In this document: piece by piece, positions 37,479-46,230 of the stretch
Layout: each line of letters begins with the position of its first letter
Numbering within the stretch: the first letter of the stretch is position 1
Source of the DNA: UBA6265 sp963741795
Lineage (GTDB): Bacteria; Chloroflexota; Chloroflexia; Thermomicrobiales; UBA6265
DNA length: 64,000 nt
Reading direction: 5' to 3'
Assembly (NCBI GenBank): GCA_963741795.1
Contig: CAVUJM010000020.1
Span: forward strand, 1 to 64,000
Made by a program: the position numbers and the translations under genes
The notes under the pieces: generated by a model
What the model was told of the DNA's origin: nothing
Databases searched by the model: none
Seen by the model: the letters and a program-made list of their open reading frames with translations, nothing else

Positions 37479-38563
37479 TGCTCAACCGCATGCTCGAGCA
37501 CGCCGGCGATGAGCCACGCCAGGCGTACACGCTGACCGCGCTCTACGACGACATCATCGACGCCGAGCAGAGCCTGATCCAGCTCCGCCGTAGCCACCAG
37601 CCCGCGAACCAGATCTCCGTCATCCTGCGCGAGAAAGTGCTTGTTCCGGACGTGCATAAGCCCTATCGCGCCGTCCTCTCGGAGGTCGTCGAGCGTAGCA
37701 GCATCGAGGCTGCGAGCAAGTGGTTGCAGGGTCTTGTCTCGCTGGTCTTGCCGGACCGCGCCACGTATCTGGCGGCGGGGCCGATCGGGATGATCCTGTC
37801 CACGATCCGGGAATCCGGCGTCCAGATCGAAGACGAGGACGACGGGCGCATCCTTGCGCGTTCCTCACCCGCGCGGCAGCTGACGCATACGTTCCAGGCA
37901 TTCGGGTTTGACCGCAATGAGGCCGCCTACATGGAGCAGCGCGTCGTCGCCGGCTCCCCGTTGATCGCCGCGACCTGCGAGAAAATCGACACGTTACGGG
38001 AGGTGCACCGCATCCTCTCGCAGAATACGCCCGTCTACGTCGGGCTGACGCGCACGGATATCTCGCTCGCGGCCCGCGCGTCGCGCCTGGTCACAACCGG
38101 CCCGCGCTCGGCCGGCAGCGTGGTCATCGCCGACGCCATCTCCCCGCTGGTCCATCTCACCAGCGCGCCACCGCTGGACCGCACCGCGCGCGACCTCGCC
38201 GGCCGCATCGTTCATTCGCAGTACGGCGAGGTGATGGGCCGGGTAACCGATGCGCTCTTCGAGCCGGAGCCGGAGACCGTGCCGGAGGAGCTGCGCGTGC
38301 CAGGTATCAGTGACGAACGATTGCTGCTGCGATACCTGTTCATCCGCCTCGGGGGCCGCCTGGGCCTTGGCCGGCAGCGCGTGGCGATTCCGGCCGAGCG
38401 CGTGACGTTCAAGGGCGCCGACATTGTCGTGCGCATCACCCATGAGGAGATGGTCGCCGCCCCGCGCTTCGACGAGATGACCACGCTGAGCCGCCAGGAC
38501 GAAGCGACGATCCGGCGCCACTTCGACGAACCGTTCTACTGGATCACCAGCCCGGAAAGCTAA
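37478..38563 (+). CDS. Conserved-looking soluble protein of unknown function, coupled to the permease
   Basis: This has 361 residues and no membrane segment. The N-terminus (AYTLTALYDDIIDAEQSLIQ and ANQISVILRE) resembles the ferredoxin-like half of general stress protein 17M domains (a small beta strand followed by a helix and QISVI). The middle has IGMILSTIRESGVQIEDED and MEQRVVAGSPLIAATC, which repeats the same GsiB/17M idea with Cys. The C-terminus is acidic and basic mixed, ending FYWITSPES. The start overlaps the permease stop, so it may regulate or sit beside the transporter. The domain assignment is tentative. Confidence 0.6.
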   Translation: MLNRMLEHAGDEPRQAYTLTALYDDIIDAEQSLIQLRRSHQPANQISVILREKVLVPDVHKPYRAVLSEVVERSSIEAASKWLQGLVSLVLPDRATYLAAGPIGMILSTIRESGVQIEDEDDGRILARSSPARQLTHTFQAFGFDRNEAAYMEQRVVAGSPLIAATCEKIDTLREVHRILSQNTPVYVGLTRTDISLAARASRLVTTGPRSAGSVVIADAISPLVHLTSAPPLDRTARDLAGRIVHSQYGEVMGRVTDALFEPEPETVPEELRVPGISDERLLLRYLFIRLGGRLGLGRQRVAIPAERVTFKGADIVVRITHEEMVAAPRFDEMTTLSRQDEATIRRHFDEPFYWITSPES

Positions 38564-38567
38564 AGAC

Positions 38568-38603
38568 AGAGCGCCGGAACGCGAAGATGCGTTCCGGCGC
38601 TCT
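38568..38603. terminator. Terminator between convergent genes
   Basis: AGAGCGCCGGAACGC pairs perfectly with GCGTTCCGGCGCTCT over a six-base loop, right after the 38563 stop. Confidence 0.85.
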
Positions 38604-38631
38604 GCTACGTATCGAGGTGATGAGGGAGCGG

Positions 38632-39081
38632 TTACGCAGGCTCGGCAGCCCCGATCGCCGCGGACACCTCGTCCCACGACGGCGCGCCCTCCTGCGCGAA
38701 GATGACTTTGCCGTCCGTGTCGATCACGAAGACCGAACGAAGAACCCCGCCTTCCGGCTTGATGGCGCCATACGCCTCCGCCGCAGTCCGATTCTCGTCC
38801 ACGACGAGGTCGAACTGGAGCTCGTACGCGTCGCAGAACTTGCCGTGGCTCTCCGCGTCGTCCGGATTCACGCCAAAGGGCTCAACGCCCGCCGCACGCA
38901 TGTCCGCCAGGCTCCGCTGGACATTGACCAGCTGCGTGGTGCAGCCGGAGGTGAAGTCCTTCGGGTAGAAAACCAACATGACGCGGCCTGACGTGAGCGC
39001 ATCGCTGAGTCGAAACGCCTTGCCGGAGCCCGTCGTGCCCTGGACGTCGGGGGCCTGTGTACCTGTCTCGATCAACGCCAT
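38632..39081 (-). CDS. BCP-type peroxiredoxin
   Basis: A 149-residue thioredoxin-fold peroxidase. The peroxidatic Cys lies in VFYPKDFTSGCTTQL (usual DFTPGCT), followed by FGVNPDDAESHGKFCDAY with a possible resolving Cys, and YGAIKPEGGVLRSVFVID. It reduces hydroperoxides in the cytosol with thioredoxin. It ends the nadA transcript (20 bases after nadA begins to read out of frame is not seen; the genes are tandem, nadA upstream) or starts alone from the region before 39081. Confidence 0.87.
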   Translation of the reverse strand: MALIETGTQAPDVQGTTGSGKAFRLSDALTSGRVMLVFYPKDFTSGCTTQLVNVQRSLADMRAAGVEPFGVNPDDAESHGKFCDAYELQFDLVVDENRTAAEAYGAIKPEGGVLRSVFVIDTDGKVIFAQEGAPSWDEVSAAIGAAEPA

Positions 39082-39101
39082 GTCCCTTGCCTTTCCTGTC
39101 G

Positions 39102-40379
39102 CTATGGAACGGAGAGCATCCGGTCGAGGGCGATTTTCGCGTCCTCGCGGGTCTGGGGATCGACGATGATCTCATTGACCACCTCACCCTTCACCAGGTG
39201 CTCCAGTGTCCACAGGATATACGCAGGATGGACGCGGTACATCGTCGAGCAGGGGCAGATCACCGGATCGAGGCAGAAGATCGTCTTGTCCGGCATCTGG
39301 CTCTGCAGCCGCCGCACAAGGTTGATCTCCGTGCCGACCGCCCAGGTCGTGCCGGAGGGCGCGTTCCGGATGGTGTCGATGATGAACTCCGTCGAGCCGT
39401 CCATGTCGGCCGCCTGGACCACCTCCGCGCGGCACTCCGGGTGGACGATCACGTTCACCCCGGGATGCTCGACGCGGGCCTGCTGGATCTGGTCGACGCT
39501 GAACCGGGCATGGACCGAGCAGTAGCCCTTCCAGAGGATGACCTTGGCGTTCCGCAGTTGCGCTTCGGTGTTCCCGCCCAGCGGCTGGAACGGGTCCCAG
39601 ACGACCATCTGGTCTTCCGGGATCCCCTTCTTGATCGCCGTGTTGCGGCCAAGGTGCTCATCCGGGAAGAACATCACCCGCTCGCCGCGCTCGAACGCCC
39701 AGTCGTAGACGCGCGTCGCGTTCGACGACGTGCAGACGATGCCGCCGTTACGCCCGCAAAACGACTTGATCGACGCCTTCGAGTTCATGTACGTGATCGG
39801 CACGATGCCGTCGACGCCGAGCGACGCCAGCGCCGCCCAGGCCGCCTCGACATCCTCCGGCTTGGCCATGTCGGCCATCGAGCAGCCGGCCTCCATGTTC
39901 GGGAGGATCACCTTCTGCTCCGGCTTGCCGAGGATGTCCGCGCTCTCGGCCATGAAATGCACACCGCAGAACAGCGTGAACTCCGCTTCCGTGCGCGTCG
40001 CCGCTTGCTGCGAGAGCTTGTACGAATCGCCCTGGAAGTCGGCGAACTGAATGACCTCGTCGCGCTGGTAGTGGTGCCCAAGGATGGTCAGGCGATCACC
40101 GAGCTGGTTGCGCAGCTCCCAGATCCGGGCGTCGCGCTCCTCGGCCGGCATCTTGAAGTAGTCGCGCGGAATGCGCTCCTGCCGGGGCGAATCGACGCCA
40201 TAGGCGAAGAGCCGGTCGTAGGCACCGGTCCCCTCTTCCGGCGTGCAGGACGCGACCTCCATCTGCGGGTTGTGGAACCACATGGTCGCGGTGGACGGCT
40301 CGCTCACCGGTGCTTCGGTGTCGGTCGTGGTGGAGGTGGCGGGCCAAAGAGTCTCGAGGGTTCGCGTTTTCTGCACCAT
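39102..40379 (-). CDS. nadA: Quinolinate synthase A
   Basis: This 425-residue 4Fe-4S enzyme condenses iminoaspartate with dihydroxyacetone phosphate in NAD synthesis. Conserved parts are LGHHYQRDEVIQFADFQGDS, FCGVHFMAESADIL, LPNMEAGCSMADM, YMNSKASIKSFCGRNGGIVC, WKGYCSVHARF, VHPECRAEVV and CLDPVICPCSTMYRVHP, with the three cluster Cys. It is of the longer NadA class. The start at 40379 has GGAGG eight bases upstream; the extension to 40472 crosses the promoter. nadB and nadC are not in the window. Transcription is from the promoter at 40481-40509. Confidence 0.93.
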   Translation of the reverse strand: MVQKTRTLETLWPATSTTTDTEAPVSEPSTATMWFHNPQMEVASCTPEEGTGAYDRLFAYGVDSPRQERIPRDYFKMPAEERDARIWELRNQLGDRLTILGHHYQRDEVIQFADFQGDSYKLSQQAATRTEAEFTLFCGVHFMAESADILGKPEQKVILPNMEAGCSMADMAKPEDVEAAWAALASLGVDGIVPITYMNSKASIKSFCGRNGGIVCTSSNATRVYDWAFERGERVMFFPDEHLGRNTAIKKGIPEDQMVVWDPFQPLGGNTEAQLRNAKVILWKGYCSVHARFSVDQIQQARVEHPGVNVIVHPECRAEVVQAADMDGSTEFIIDTIRNAPSGTTWAVGTEINLVRRLQSQMPDKTIFCLDPVICPCSTMYRVHPAYILWTLEHLVKGEVVNEIIVDPQTREDAKIALDRMLSVP

Positions 40380-40480
40380 GTGTGGTGCCTCCGCAGCCGC
40401 TCCCCGGCGAGCGCCATTGTCGCGCCTGAAGGGAGTGACCAGATGGATGATGGCATCATCCGCATGTATCAACCAACGGA

Positions 40481-40520
40481 ATAGTAGAGAGTCCCGGACT
40501 TAATGTCAATGTGACACTAA
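40481..40520 (-). promoter_or_regulatory. nadA promoter with overlapping operator
   Basis: On the minus strand TTGACA (40504-40509), a 17-base spacer and TACTAT (40481-40486) form a near-consensus sigma-70-type promoter 100 bases before nadA. The -35 lies in an inverted repeat of arms TTAGTGTCA and TGACATTAA (40500-40520, one mismatch, CAT centre), the form expected of an NAD-responsive repressor site. The regulator is unknown. Confidence 0.65.
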
Positions 40521-40624
40521 CTACGAATCGTTAAGCGCAGGGACGTTTGCGCTGGCGTTCCTGGCCCGAACGCGGCATCATCGTGAACCGAACCGTGCTC
40601 GTGGATGCCATCCCCGGAGGACCG

Positions 40625-41336
40625 ATGTCGGACCTGTTTGATGCCCAGACCCTGCTGCTCGACGCAGACGATACGCTCTGGGAGAACAACGTCTACTACG
40701 AACGCTCCTTCGAGGAGTTCGTCGACTTCCTGGACCATGAGCACCTGACCGCCGCCGAGATCCGGCCAGATCCTCGATCGGTTCGAGATGGAAAACGGCT
40801 TCGGCGCCCGCGCATACGCCCGCAGTCTCGTCCAGACCTTCGCGGAGATCAGCGGCGAGCACGACGAGGCAACCCTGACGCTGGTCGAGCGCTTCGGGCT
40901 GCGCATCCTCGACATCCACATGGAGATCATGCCGGGCGTGGAGGAGACGCTCCGCGCATTGCGCCCGCACCACCAGCTCTACCTGTTCACCAAGGGCGAT
41001 CTCGAGGAGCAGCAACTGAAGATCGCGCGGTCCGGCATCGGCGACCTCTTCGACGCCCATATCATCGCGGCGGAGAAGACCGTCCAGACCTATCCGGACC
41101 TGGTCGACAGCCTGGGGCTGGACCCGGAGCGCACCTGGATGGTCGGGAACTCGCCGAAATCAGATATCCAACCAGCGCTGGACGCCGGGATCCATGCGGT
41201 CTTCATCCCGCATCCGATGACCTGGCATCTGGAGCACGTCGATATCGAGCACAACCCGGGCTGGCGCGGGCGATTCGCCGAGCTCGAGCGCTTCGCGGAC
41301 CTCACCACCCTCTTCACCCACACAGCAGCGACATAG
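40625..41336 (+). CDS. HAD-family hydrolase (one frame break)
   Basis: The protein starts MSDLFDAQTLLLDADDTLW, with HAD motif I DADDTLW. Motif II is LYLFTKGD, motif III a Lys in AAEKTVQTY, and motif IV VGNSPKSDIQPALDAGI. The cap domain is helical. The frame breaks near 40768, where CCGGCC should read CCGCC; the join reads AEIRQILDRFEMENGFGARAYA. About 236 residues in total. It is a phosphatase or phosphonatase-type enzyme on an unknown small substrate. GGAGGACCG precedes the ATG. It is divergent from nadA. Confidence 0.82.
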
Positions 41337-41338
41337 CA

Positions 41339-41362
41339 AAGCCCGGGCATGTGCCCGGGCTT
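41339..41362. terminator. Terminator between convergent genes
   Basis: AAGCCCGGGCAT is followed by its near-complete complement ending GCCCGGGCTT. It lies three bases after the HAD stop and 24 before the next minus-strand stop. Confidence 0.8.
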
Positions 41363-41386
41363 CGGTGACCGCGTACCTGATTGACC

Positions 41387-41806
41387 TTACCGGACGATCT
41401 CGAGCGTCTGGCCCGGCGTCAGGCACGGCTCCTCGGCCATGTTGTGATGGTGACGCAGCGCGGCGTTCTGGATGCCGGAGGCGGTCGCGTACTCCACGCG
41501 ATTCAGGCAGTGGGAGATGCCCTGCTCGTCCGGCGTGCAGTTCTCATCGGTCAACACGGTCAGGATCGAGACATCGTCCGGGATCACCCCGCTGTCCAGC
41601 TCGACGTAGACGGGATCCTGATTGCGGGAGACTACCGGTCCGTCCGTGATCGCGATGCGGATGTCGGCGGTGCGGTAGTGCGGGACAGCAGTGGTCACCG
41701 ACGCACCGTTGGCGGCTGGTTCGTCGGCGGTGATGCCGAAGACCACGGCGAGCGTCAGCGCGGCGATGGCGAGGATGCCGAGAACGGGGATCGTCAAACG
41801 CTTCAT
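41387..41806 (-). CDS. Small exported Cys/His/Met protein, candidate metal (copper) binder
   Basis: This has 139 residues with one N-terminal hydrophobic segment (LTIPVLGILAIAALTLAVVFG) that can serve as signal or anchor. The external part is beta-rich and ends with a cluster of potential copper ligands: ENC (C90), ISHC (H99, C100), ALRHHHNM (H119-H121, M123), PCLTPGQTLEI (C128). The spacing His-His-His-x-Met followed by Cys suggests a soft-metal site, though no named family is recognised. CsoR-type half-sites lie 73-102 bases upstream of the start, which supports copper or sulfide control. Confidence 0.65.
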   Translation of the reverse strand: MKRLTIPVLGILAIAALTLAVVFGITADEPAANGASVTTAVPHYRTADIRIAITDGPVVSRNQDPVYVELDSGVIPDDVSILTVLTDENCTPDEQGISHCLNRVEYATASGIQNAALRHHHNMAEEPCLTPGQTLEIVR

Positions 41807-41878
41807 GTCGGGCTCCGTCAGGTCGAAACGTCGATCAGCGACGGCAACCCGCCGTCATGCCCGTACAGTAGCGGAGGG

Positions 41879-41908
41879 ATACCCTCCGGGGGCATACCCG
41901 ACGGGGTA
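41879..41908. promoter_or_regulatory. Tandem CsoR/CstR-type operator half-sites
   Basis: ATACCCTCCGGGGG is followed directly by ATACCCGACGGGGTA. Both match the G-tract pattern of the operator at 15275-15296 (TACCC, short spacer, GGGGTA). They lie upstream of the minus-strand Cys/His/Met protein gene and far from any plus-strand gene. Confidence 0.6.
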
Positions 41909-41959
41909 GTTTACCGGTCTGGACATATATCCCGCGGCACAGCAATGCCCCGGATAACA

Positions 41960-42005
41960 CGGGGCACTGCCTCATCCTGATAACCACCGGGGCACTGCCT
42001 CATCC
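41960..42005. repeat. Short direct repeat in a gene-free stretch
   Basis: CGGGGCACTGCCTCATCC occurs at 41960-41977 and again at 41988-42005, 28 bases apart. A CCCCG/CGGGG stem overlaps the first copy. The rest of 41807-42125 holds the CsoR-type sites and otherwise nothing recognised. Confidence 0.5.
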
Positions 42006-42125
42006 CTCTTCCCCCCGAACGCCGAACGACTGTGTTCTGCATTTGGGTGGTGACCTCTTCGTCACCACGCGTCCTATCCTACTGCAGCAATCCGATATGG
42101 CACCCACCCCGGAAGGTAGTTCTTT

Positions 42126-43709
42126 TTACGATAACGCCTCGGTGAGCAAGGTCGGTGCTGGAACCATCAGTCCGGGCAGGAACTCGACCACGCGCTGGAC
42201 TCCCGATTTGACCGATTCCCAGGCGTTGTTGGCGCCATCGACCACGTCCTGCATCCACGAGAGCTGTCCCGTCCAGGTGTTCGGCTGGAGCCCGCCTTCC
42301 CACACCCAGCCCTCGTACGTCTCCCCTCCGACGTCGGCTTCAACGGGCCACCACCGCCCCTGATCGTCCGATTCCGAGAGACCGGTGACGCGCACCTCCT
42401 GCCCGTTCCCGAGGACGGTGATCAACGGCGAGGTAGCCCCGGGCGCCGTGCGGAGATTGAGGAACTCGACCGCCACTTCCGTCGTCGTGCCCGGGGCGAC
42501 GGAGAGGAATCGCTCGACGAGCGCCTCCGGACCGTCCTTCACCAGCAGGACTCCGCCCAGCATCAGGTTCGTGATCAGGAGAAGCAGTGTCAGGCGCCAC
42601 AGGCCCCGACGCACGCCGCCCGAGCGCCGGACGAGCTTGCCGCCCTGACGATAGAGCCGCCGCGCGGCGGATGGGCGTACCTGCTCCGCTTCCGGGATCG
42701 TGTCGTACCGCTCCCAGGGGTCCTGCTTCGGCACCACCCGCGCGACCGGCCGCGCCCGTCGTCGCAGCACGCCCGTGCGCTGCGCTGGCGACTCCGCCGG
42801 CGCGAATGCCTCCGTGCGGCGAGGCGGAACGGGTACATGGTCGTTCTCAAGCCCCAGGTCGAACATGTGCACGAAGGTGTCGACGTCCTGGAAGCGGTCA
42901 CGCCGGTCCCGCGCGAGCGCGAGCGCCAGTACATCGTCGATCCACGTCGGCAGGTCGAGATCCGGGTTCACCGTTGAAGGCGGCTCCGGGGTGCCATGGA
43001 GATGTGCCTCGATCAACAGGCGCTTCTGGTCCGGTCCCTCTGCCACGTACGGCGTTCGTCCGGTGAGCAGCTCGTACGCCACGCACCCGAGCGCGTAGAC
43101 GTCCGTCGCGGCCGTCACCGTCTCCCCGCTCGCCTGCTCCGGCGCAAGGTAGGCGACCGTGCCGAACGCCGTGCCGCCGATCATGTCCTGCGGGCCACCG
43201 GCTTGCTGGGCAAGTCCGAAGTCGATCAGCTTCAGGGTGCCATCGGGCTGCCGGATGATGTTCTGCGGCTTGACATCGAGGTGGACGAGGCCATTGTCGT
43301 GCATGTGCGAGAGGCCATTGCCGACCGCATCGAGGACCTCCATCACCGTCTCGGGGTCGAGCGGCCCCTCGTCGTCGAGCAGCGAGCGGAGATCCCGCCC
43401 ATCGACGTATTCCATCACCATCCACGACCCGTTCGAGGCGTCGATCAGGTCGTAGATCGTGACGAGGTTCGGATGCGACACGAAGGCCATCATCCGCGCC
43501 TCGCGCCGGAACCGCTTGCGGGACTCGGGATCGCGCTGGTACTCCGGCCGCAGCGTCTTCACGGCCACCCGTCGCCGCGTCTTGAGGTCGTGCCCCTCAT
43601 AGACAATCGCCATCCCGCCGGTCCCGACAGGATGGTCAACGTCGATCTCGTAGCGGTTGACGATCGTCAGGCGGGATCCAGACCCGGGATCACGGTTGGC
43701 GGCGGTCAT
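42126..43709 (-). CDS. Receptor-type Ser/Thr protein kinase with extracytoplasmic SH3-like domain
   Basis: This has 527 residues. The cytoplasmic kinase (about 20-270) has GTGGMAIVYEG (P-loop), VAVKTL (ATP Lys), HLDVKPQNI (catalytic Asp; Leu replaces the usual Arg before Asp), LIDFGLA (DFG) and YLAPEQ. HLD instead of HRD makes it a non-RD kinase, usually not controlled by activation-loop phosphorylation. A linker, one transmembrane helix (LTLLLLITNLMLGGVLLV) and a bacterial SH3-like domain (VEFLNLRTAPGATSPLITVL) follow. It probably senses cell-wall or external ligands. It stands alone, with no phosphatase beside it. Confidence 0.9.
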   Translation of the reverse strand: MTAANRDPGSGSRLTIVNRYEIDVDHPVGTGGMAIVYEGHDLKTRRRVAVKTLRPEYQRDPESRKRFRREARMMAFVSHPNLVTIYDLIDASNGSWMVMEYVDGRDLRSLLDDEGPLDPETVMEVLDAVGNGLSHMHDNGLVHLDVKPQNIIRQPDGTLKLIDFGLAQQAGGPQDMIGGTAFGTVAYLAPEQASGETVTAATDVYALGCVAYELLTGRTPYVAEGPDQKRLLIEAHLHGTPEPPSTVNPDLDLPTWIDDVLALALARDRRDRFQDVDTFVHMFDLGLENDHVPVPPRRTEAFAPAESPAQRTGVLRRRARPVARVVPKQDPWERYDTIPEAEQVRPSAARRLYRQGGKLVRRSGGVRRGLWRLTLLLLITNLMLGGVLLVKDGPEALVERFLSVAPGTTTEVAVEFLNLRTAPGATSPLITVLGNGQEVRVTGLSESDDQGRWWPVEADVGGETYEGWVWEGGLQPNTWTGQLSWMQDVVDGANNAWESVKSGVQRVVEFLPGLMVPAPTLLTEALS

Positions 43710-43888
43710 GGGGGTCCTCGGGGGCGCGACCGGGCAGGTGTCCGGACGGTCGGCTCATCATTCAGCCCAAATGTACCAGACGCCCGGCCGCGACCATCCA
43801 TGCGGCGAACGCCATGCGCCCTGCCGACGGCGGTATGATTCCAGGAGCAATCGCAGGCATATCGTCCGCATCCGGAGGAGGTTTCTCC

Positions 43889-44851
43889 ATGAAGATCGGC
43901 GTCTTTACGGTCCTGTTCGCCGAGCGCCCCTTCGAGCAGGCGCTCGATTTCATCCGCGACACCGGCTGCCAGGCGGTCGAGATCGGTACCGGCGGCCACC
44001 CCGGCAACGCCCATTGCGACCTCGATTCGCTCGTCGATAACGACAAAACGCAGCAGGCGTGGATGGACCAGATCACCAGCCGGGGCCTCGAGGTCAGCGC
44101 CCTCTCCTGCCACGGCAACGCGCTGCATCCTGACAAGGCCATCGCCCAGCGGGATGACGAGACCTTCCGCAAGACGGTCCGCCTCGCCAACCAGCTCGGC
44201 GTGCAGAACGTCATCACCTTCAGCGGCTGCCCCGGCGACGGCCCGGCTGCCAAGGCCCCGAACTGGGTGACCTGCCCGTGGCCCCCGGAGTACGCCGAGT
44301 TGCTCGACTGGCAATGGAACGAGGTCGCCACGCCCTACTGGAGCGATGCGGGCAAGTACGCGGCGGACAACAATGTCCGGGTCGCGATCGAGCTGCACCC
44401 CGGATTCCTCGGCTACCACACGGAGTCGTTCTGGCGGCTGCGGGAGGCCGGCGGCGAGGCGATTGGCGTCAACTTCGACCCGTCGCACCTGTTCTGGCAG
44501 GGCATGGACCCGCTCATCTGCATTCGCGAGCTCGGCGACGCCATCTACCACGTCCATATGAAGGACACCTGGCTCGACCAACCGAACATCGCCCGCAACG
44601 GCGTGCTGGACACGAAGCCATACACGGACGAGAAGCACCGCTCGTGGATCTTCCGCACCGTCGGCTACGGCCACGGGCAGGAGTTCTGGCGGCACATGGT
44701 GTCCGAACTGCGCCTTGCCGGCTACGACGGCGCGCTCTCGATCGAGCACGAGGACTCGCTGCTGAGCATCAACGAGGGCTTCACCCGCGCCGTCGACTTC
44801 CTCAAGGATGTCGTCCTCACCGAATCCCCGGGCGAGGCTTGGTGGGTGTGA
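43889..44851 (+). CDS. Sugar phosphate isomerase/epimerase (xylose isomerase-like TIM barrel)
   Basis: This 320-residue TIM barrel of the AP endonuclease 2/xylose isomerase-like superfamily has MKIGVFTVLFAERPFEQAL, GCQAVEIGTGGHPGNAHCD, LSCHGNALHPDK, VAIELHPGFLGY, GVNFDPSHLFWQGMDPL, YHVHMKDTW and LSIEHEDSL. The Glu/His/Asp ligands for a metal are all present. It likely isomerises a sugar or inositol derivative and is paired with the oxidoreductase gene 136 bases downstream. GGAGGAGG lies seven bases before ATG 43889. A compound repeat separates it from its partner. Confidence 0.88.
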   Translation: MKIGVFTVLFAERPFEQALDFIRDTGCQAVEIGTGGHPGNAHCDLDSLVDNDKTQQAWMDQITSRGLEVSALSCHGNALHPDKAIAQRDDETFRKTVRLANQLGVQNVITFSGCPGDGPAAKAPNWVTCPWPPEYAELLDWQWNEVATPYWSDAGKYAADNNVRVAIELHPGFLGYHTESFWRLREAGGEAIGVNFDPSHLFWQGMDPLICIRELGDAIYHVHMKDTWLDQPNIARNGVLDTKPYTDEKHRSWIFRTVGYGHGQEFWRHMVSELRLAGYDGALSIEHEDSLLSINEGFTRAVDFLKDVVLTESPGEAWWV

Positions 44852-44863
44852 GGGCTGCCCCCG

Positions 44864-44959
44864 TGTAGTCTCGCCCCCTGTGGGCGAGACATCGACCGCA
44901 GGTCGATACCGAGGGCGATGCCTTCGGCATCGATCCCGGGCACAGGGCCCGGGACTACA
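44864..44959. repeat. Compound palindromic intergenic repeat, copy B
   Basis: Outer arms TGTAGTC and GACTACA enclose hairpins GTCTCGCCC/GGGCGAGAC, ATCGACC/GGTCGAT, CGATGCC/GGCATCG and CCCGGGC/GCCCGGG. The first and outer parts match copy A; the last matches the copy at 53892. The element lies inside a likely operon, between the isomerase and the oxidoreductase genes. Confidence 0.75.
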
Positions 44960-44987
44960 GAGAACAGAAAGACCTACGAGGAATGCA

Positions 44988-46163
44988 ATGACCAAACAAT
45001 CCATCGGCGTGGGCCTGGTCGGCTACAAGTTCATGGGCCGCGCCCACTCGAACGCGTACCGCCAGGTCCACGCCTTCTTCCCAGAGGTCCCCACCCCCGA
45101 GATGATCGCCATCTCCGGGCGCAATGAAGAGGCGGTCCACGAGGCCGCCGCGCAGCTCGGCTGGCGAGAGTACGAGACCGACTACCGAAAGCTCGTCACG
45201 CGTGACGACATCGACCTCGTCGACGTCAGCACGCCCGGCTACCTCCATCACGACGTCGTGATCGCGGCGCTCGAAGCCGGCAAGCACGTCTACTGCGAGA
45301 AGCCGCTCGCCAACACGCTTGAGGAGGCCACGGACATGGTGCGCGCCTGGCGCAAGGCCGGCACCATCTCGATGATCAACTTCAACTACCGTCGCGTCCC
45401 CGCCGTCCAGCTCGCGAAACGGATCATCGAGGACGGGCGCCTCGGCAAGCTCCGCCACATCCGCGCCGTCTACCTGCAGGACTGGCTGCTCGACCCGATG
45501 GCCCCGCTCTCCTGGCGCCTGAAGAAGGAACTGGCCGGTTCCGGCGCGCTGGGCGACATCGGGGCGCATATCACCGACCTGGCCCGCTTCCTCGTCGGCG
45601 ATATCACCGAGGTCACGGGCACGCTTGGCACCTGGATCAAGGAGCGCCCGGTCGAGGTCGAGGGCACTGGCGGCTCGGGCCTCTCGATGCAGGCCGGCAC
45701 GGAAATGGGCGCCGTCACCGTCGACGACGCGACCAGCTTCCTCGCTCGCTTCGAGAACGGCGCAACCGGCGTCTTCGAGGCCACGCGCCTCGCCCCGGGT
45801 CGCCGCAACTTCAACTCGTTCGAGATCAACGGCGAGCTCGGCTCGATCGTCTTCAACCTCGAGCGCCTGAACGAGCTTGAGGTCTACTTCGTAAGCGACG
45901 ACCCGGACGTCCAGGGCTTCCGCACGGTGAACGTCACGGAGCCCGTCCACCCGTTCGTCGACCACTGGTGGCCGGGCGGGCACATCATCGGCTGGGAGCA
46001 CTCGCATGTGCACCAGGTCCGCGACCTGTTGGAGGGCATCGCGACCGGCACCCAGCCCGCTCCCTCGTTCGAGGACGGCTTCAAGTGCCAGGCCGTGCTC
46101 GACGCCGTCGAACGCAGCGCAGCCTCCCGGACCTGGGAGACACCGGTCCCGCTGCCCGAGTAG
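44988..46163 (+). CDS. Gfo/Idh/MocA-family oxidoreductase
   Basis: This 391-residue protein has an N-terminal Rossmann domain (VGLVGYKFMGRAHSNAYRQV; Gly-rich but with Tyr-Lys in the loop), STPGYLHHDVVIAAL, HVYCEKPLANTLEEA with the catalytic Lys-Pro, and a C-terminal beta-sheet domain with GSGALGDIGAHITDLARFLVG holding the conserved His. It oxidises or reduces a sugar or inositol with NAD(P). It pairs with the upstream isomerase in what looks like a sugar-catabolic operon interrupted by a repeat. GAGGAATGCA precedes the ATG at 44988. Confidence 0.92.
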   Translation: MTKQSIGVGLVGYKFMGRAHSNAYRQVHAFFPEVPTPEMIAISGRNEEAVHEAAAQLGWREYETDYRKLVTRDDIDLVDVSTPGYLHHDVVIAALEAGKHVYCEKPLANTLEEATDMVRAWRKAGTISMINFNYRRVPAVQLAKRIIEDGRLGKLRHIRAVYLQDWLLDPMAPLSWRLKKELAGSGALGDIGAHITDLARFLVGDITEVTGTLGTWIKERPVEVEGTGGSGLSMQAGTEMGAVTVDDATSFLARFENGATGVFEATRLAPGRRNFNSFEINGELGSIVFNLERLNELEVYFVSDDPDVQGFRTVNVTEPVHPFVDHWWPGGHIIGWEHSHVHQVRDLLEGIATGTQPAPSFEDGFKCQAVLDAVERSAASRTWETPVPLPE

Positions 46164-46230
46164 AAATGCTCCGCGTAGGGGCCGTACTTCCGAAGGAATG
46201 TCGGCCCAATCGGCCTGCAGGGCACCTGTT

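Noticed and set aside
39057..40484. 475-codon frame on the plus strand
   Set aside because: Antisense to nadA, with no motif or ribosome site.
41960..42005. CRISPR-like direct repeat
   Set aside because: Only two 18-base copies with a 10-base gap and no cas genes.
44864..44959. Small non-coding RNA gene
   Set aside because: The stems repeat at other loci as a dispersed element and no promoter was seen in front, so a repeat element is the better call.
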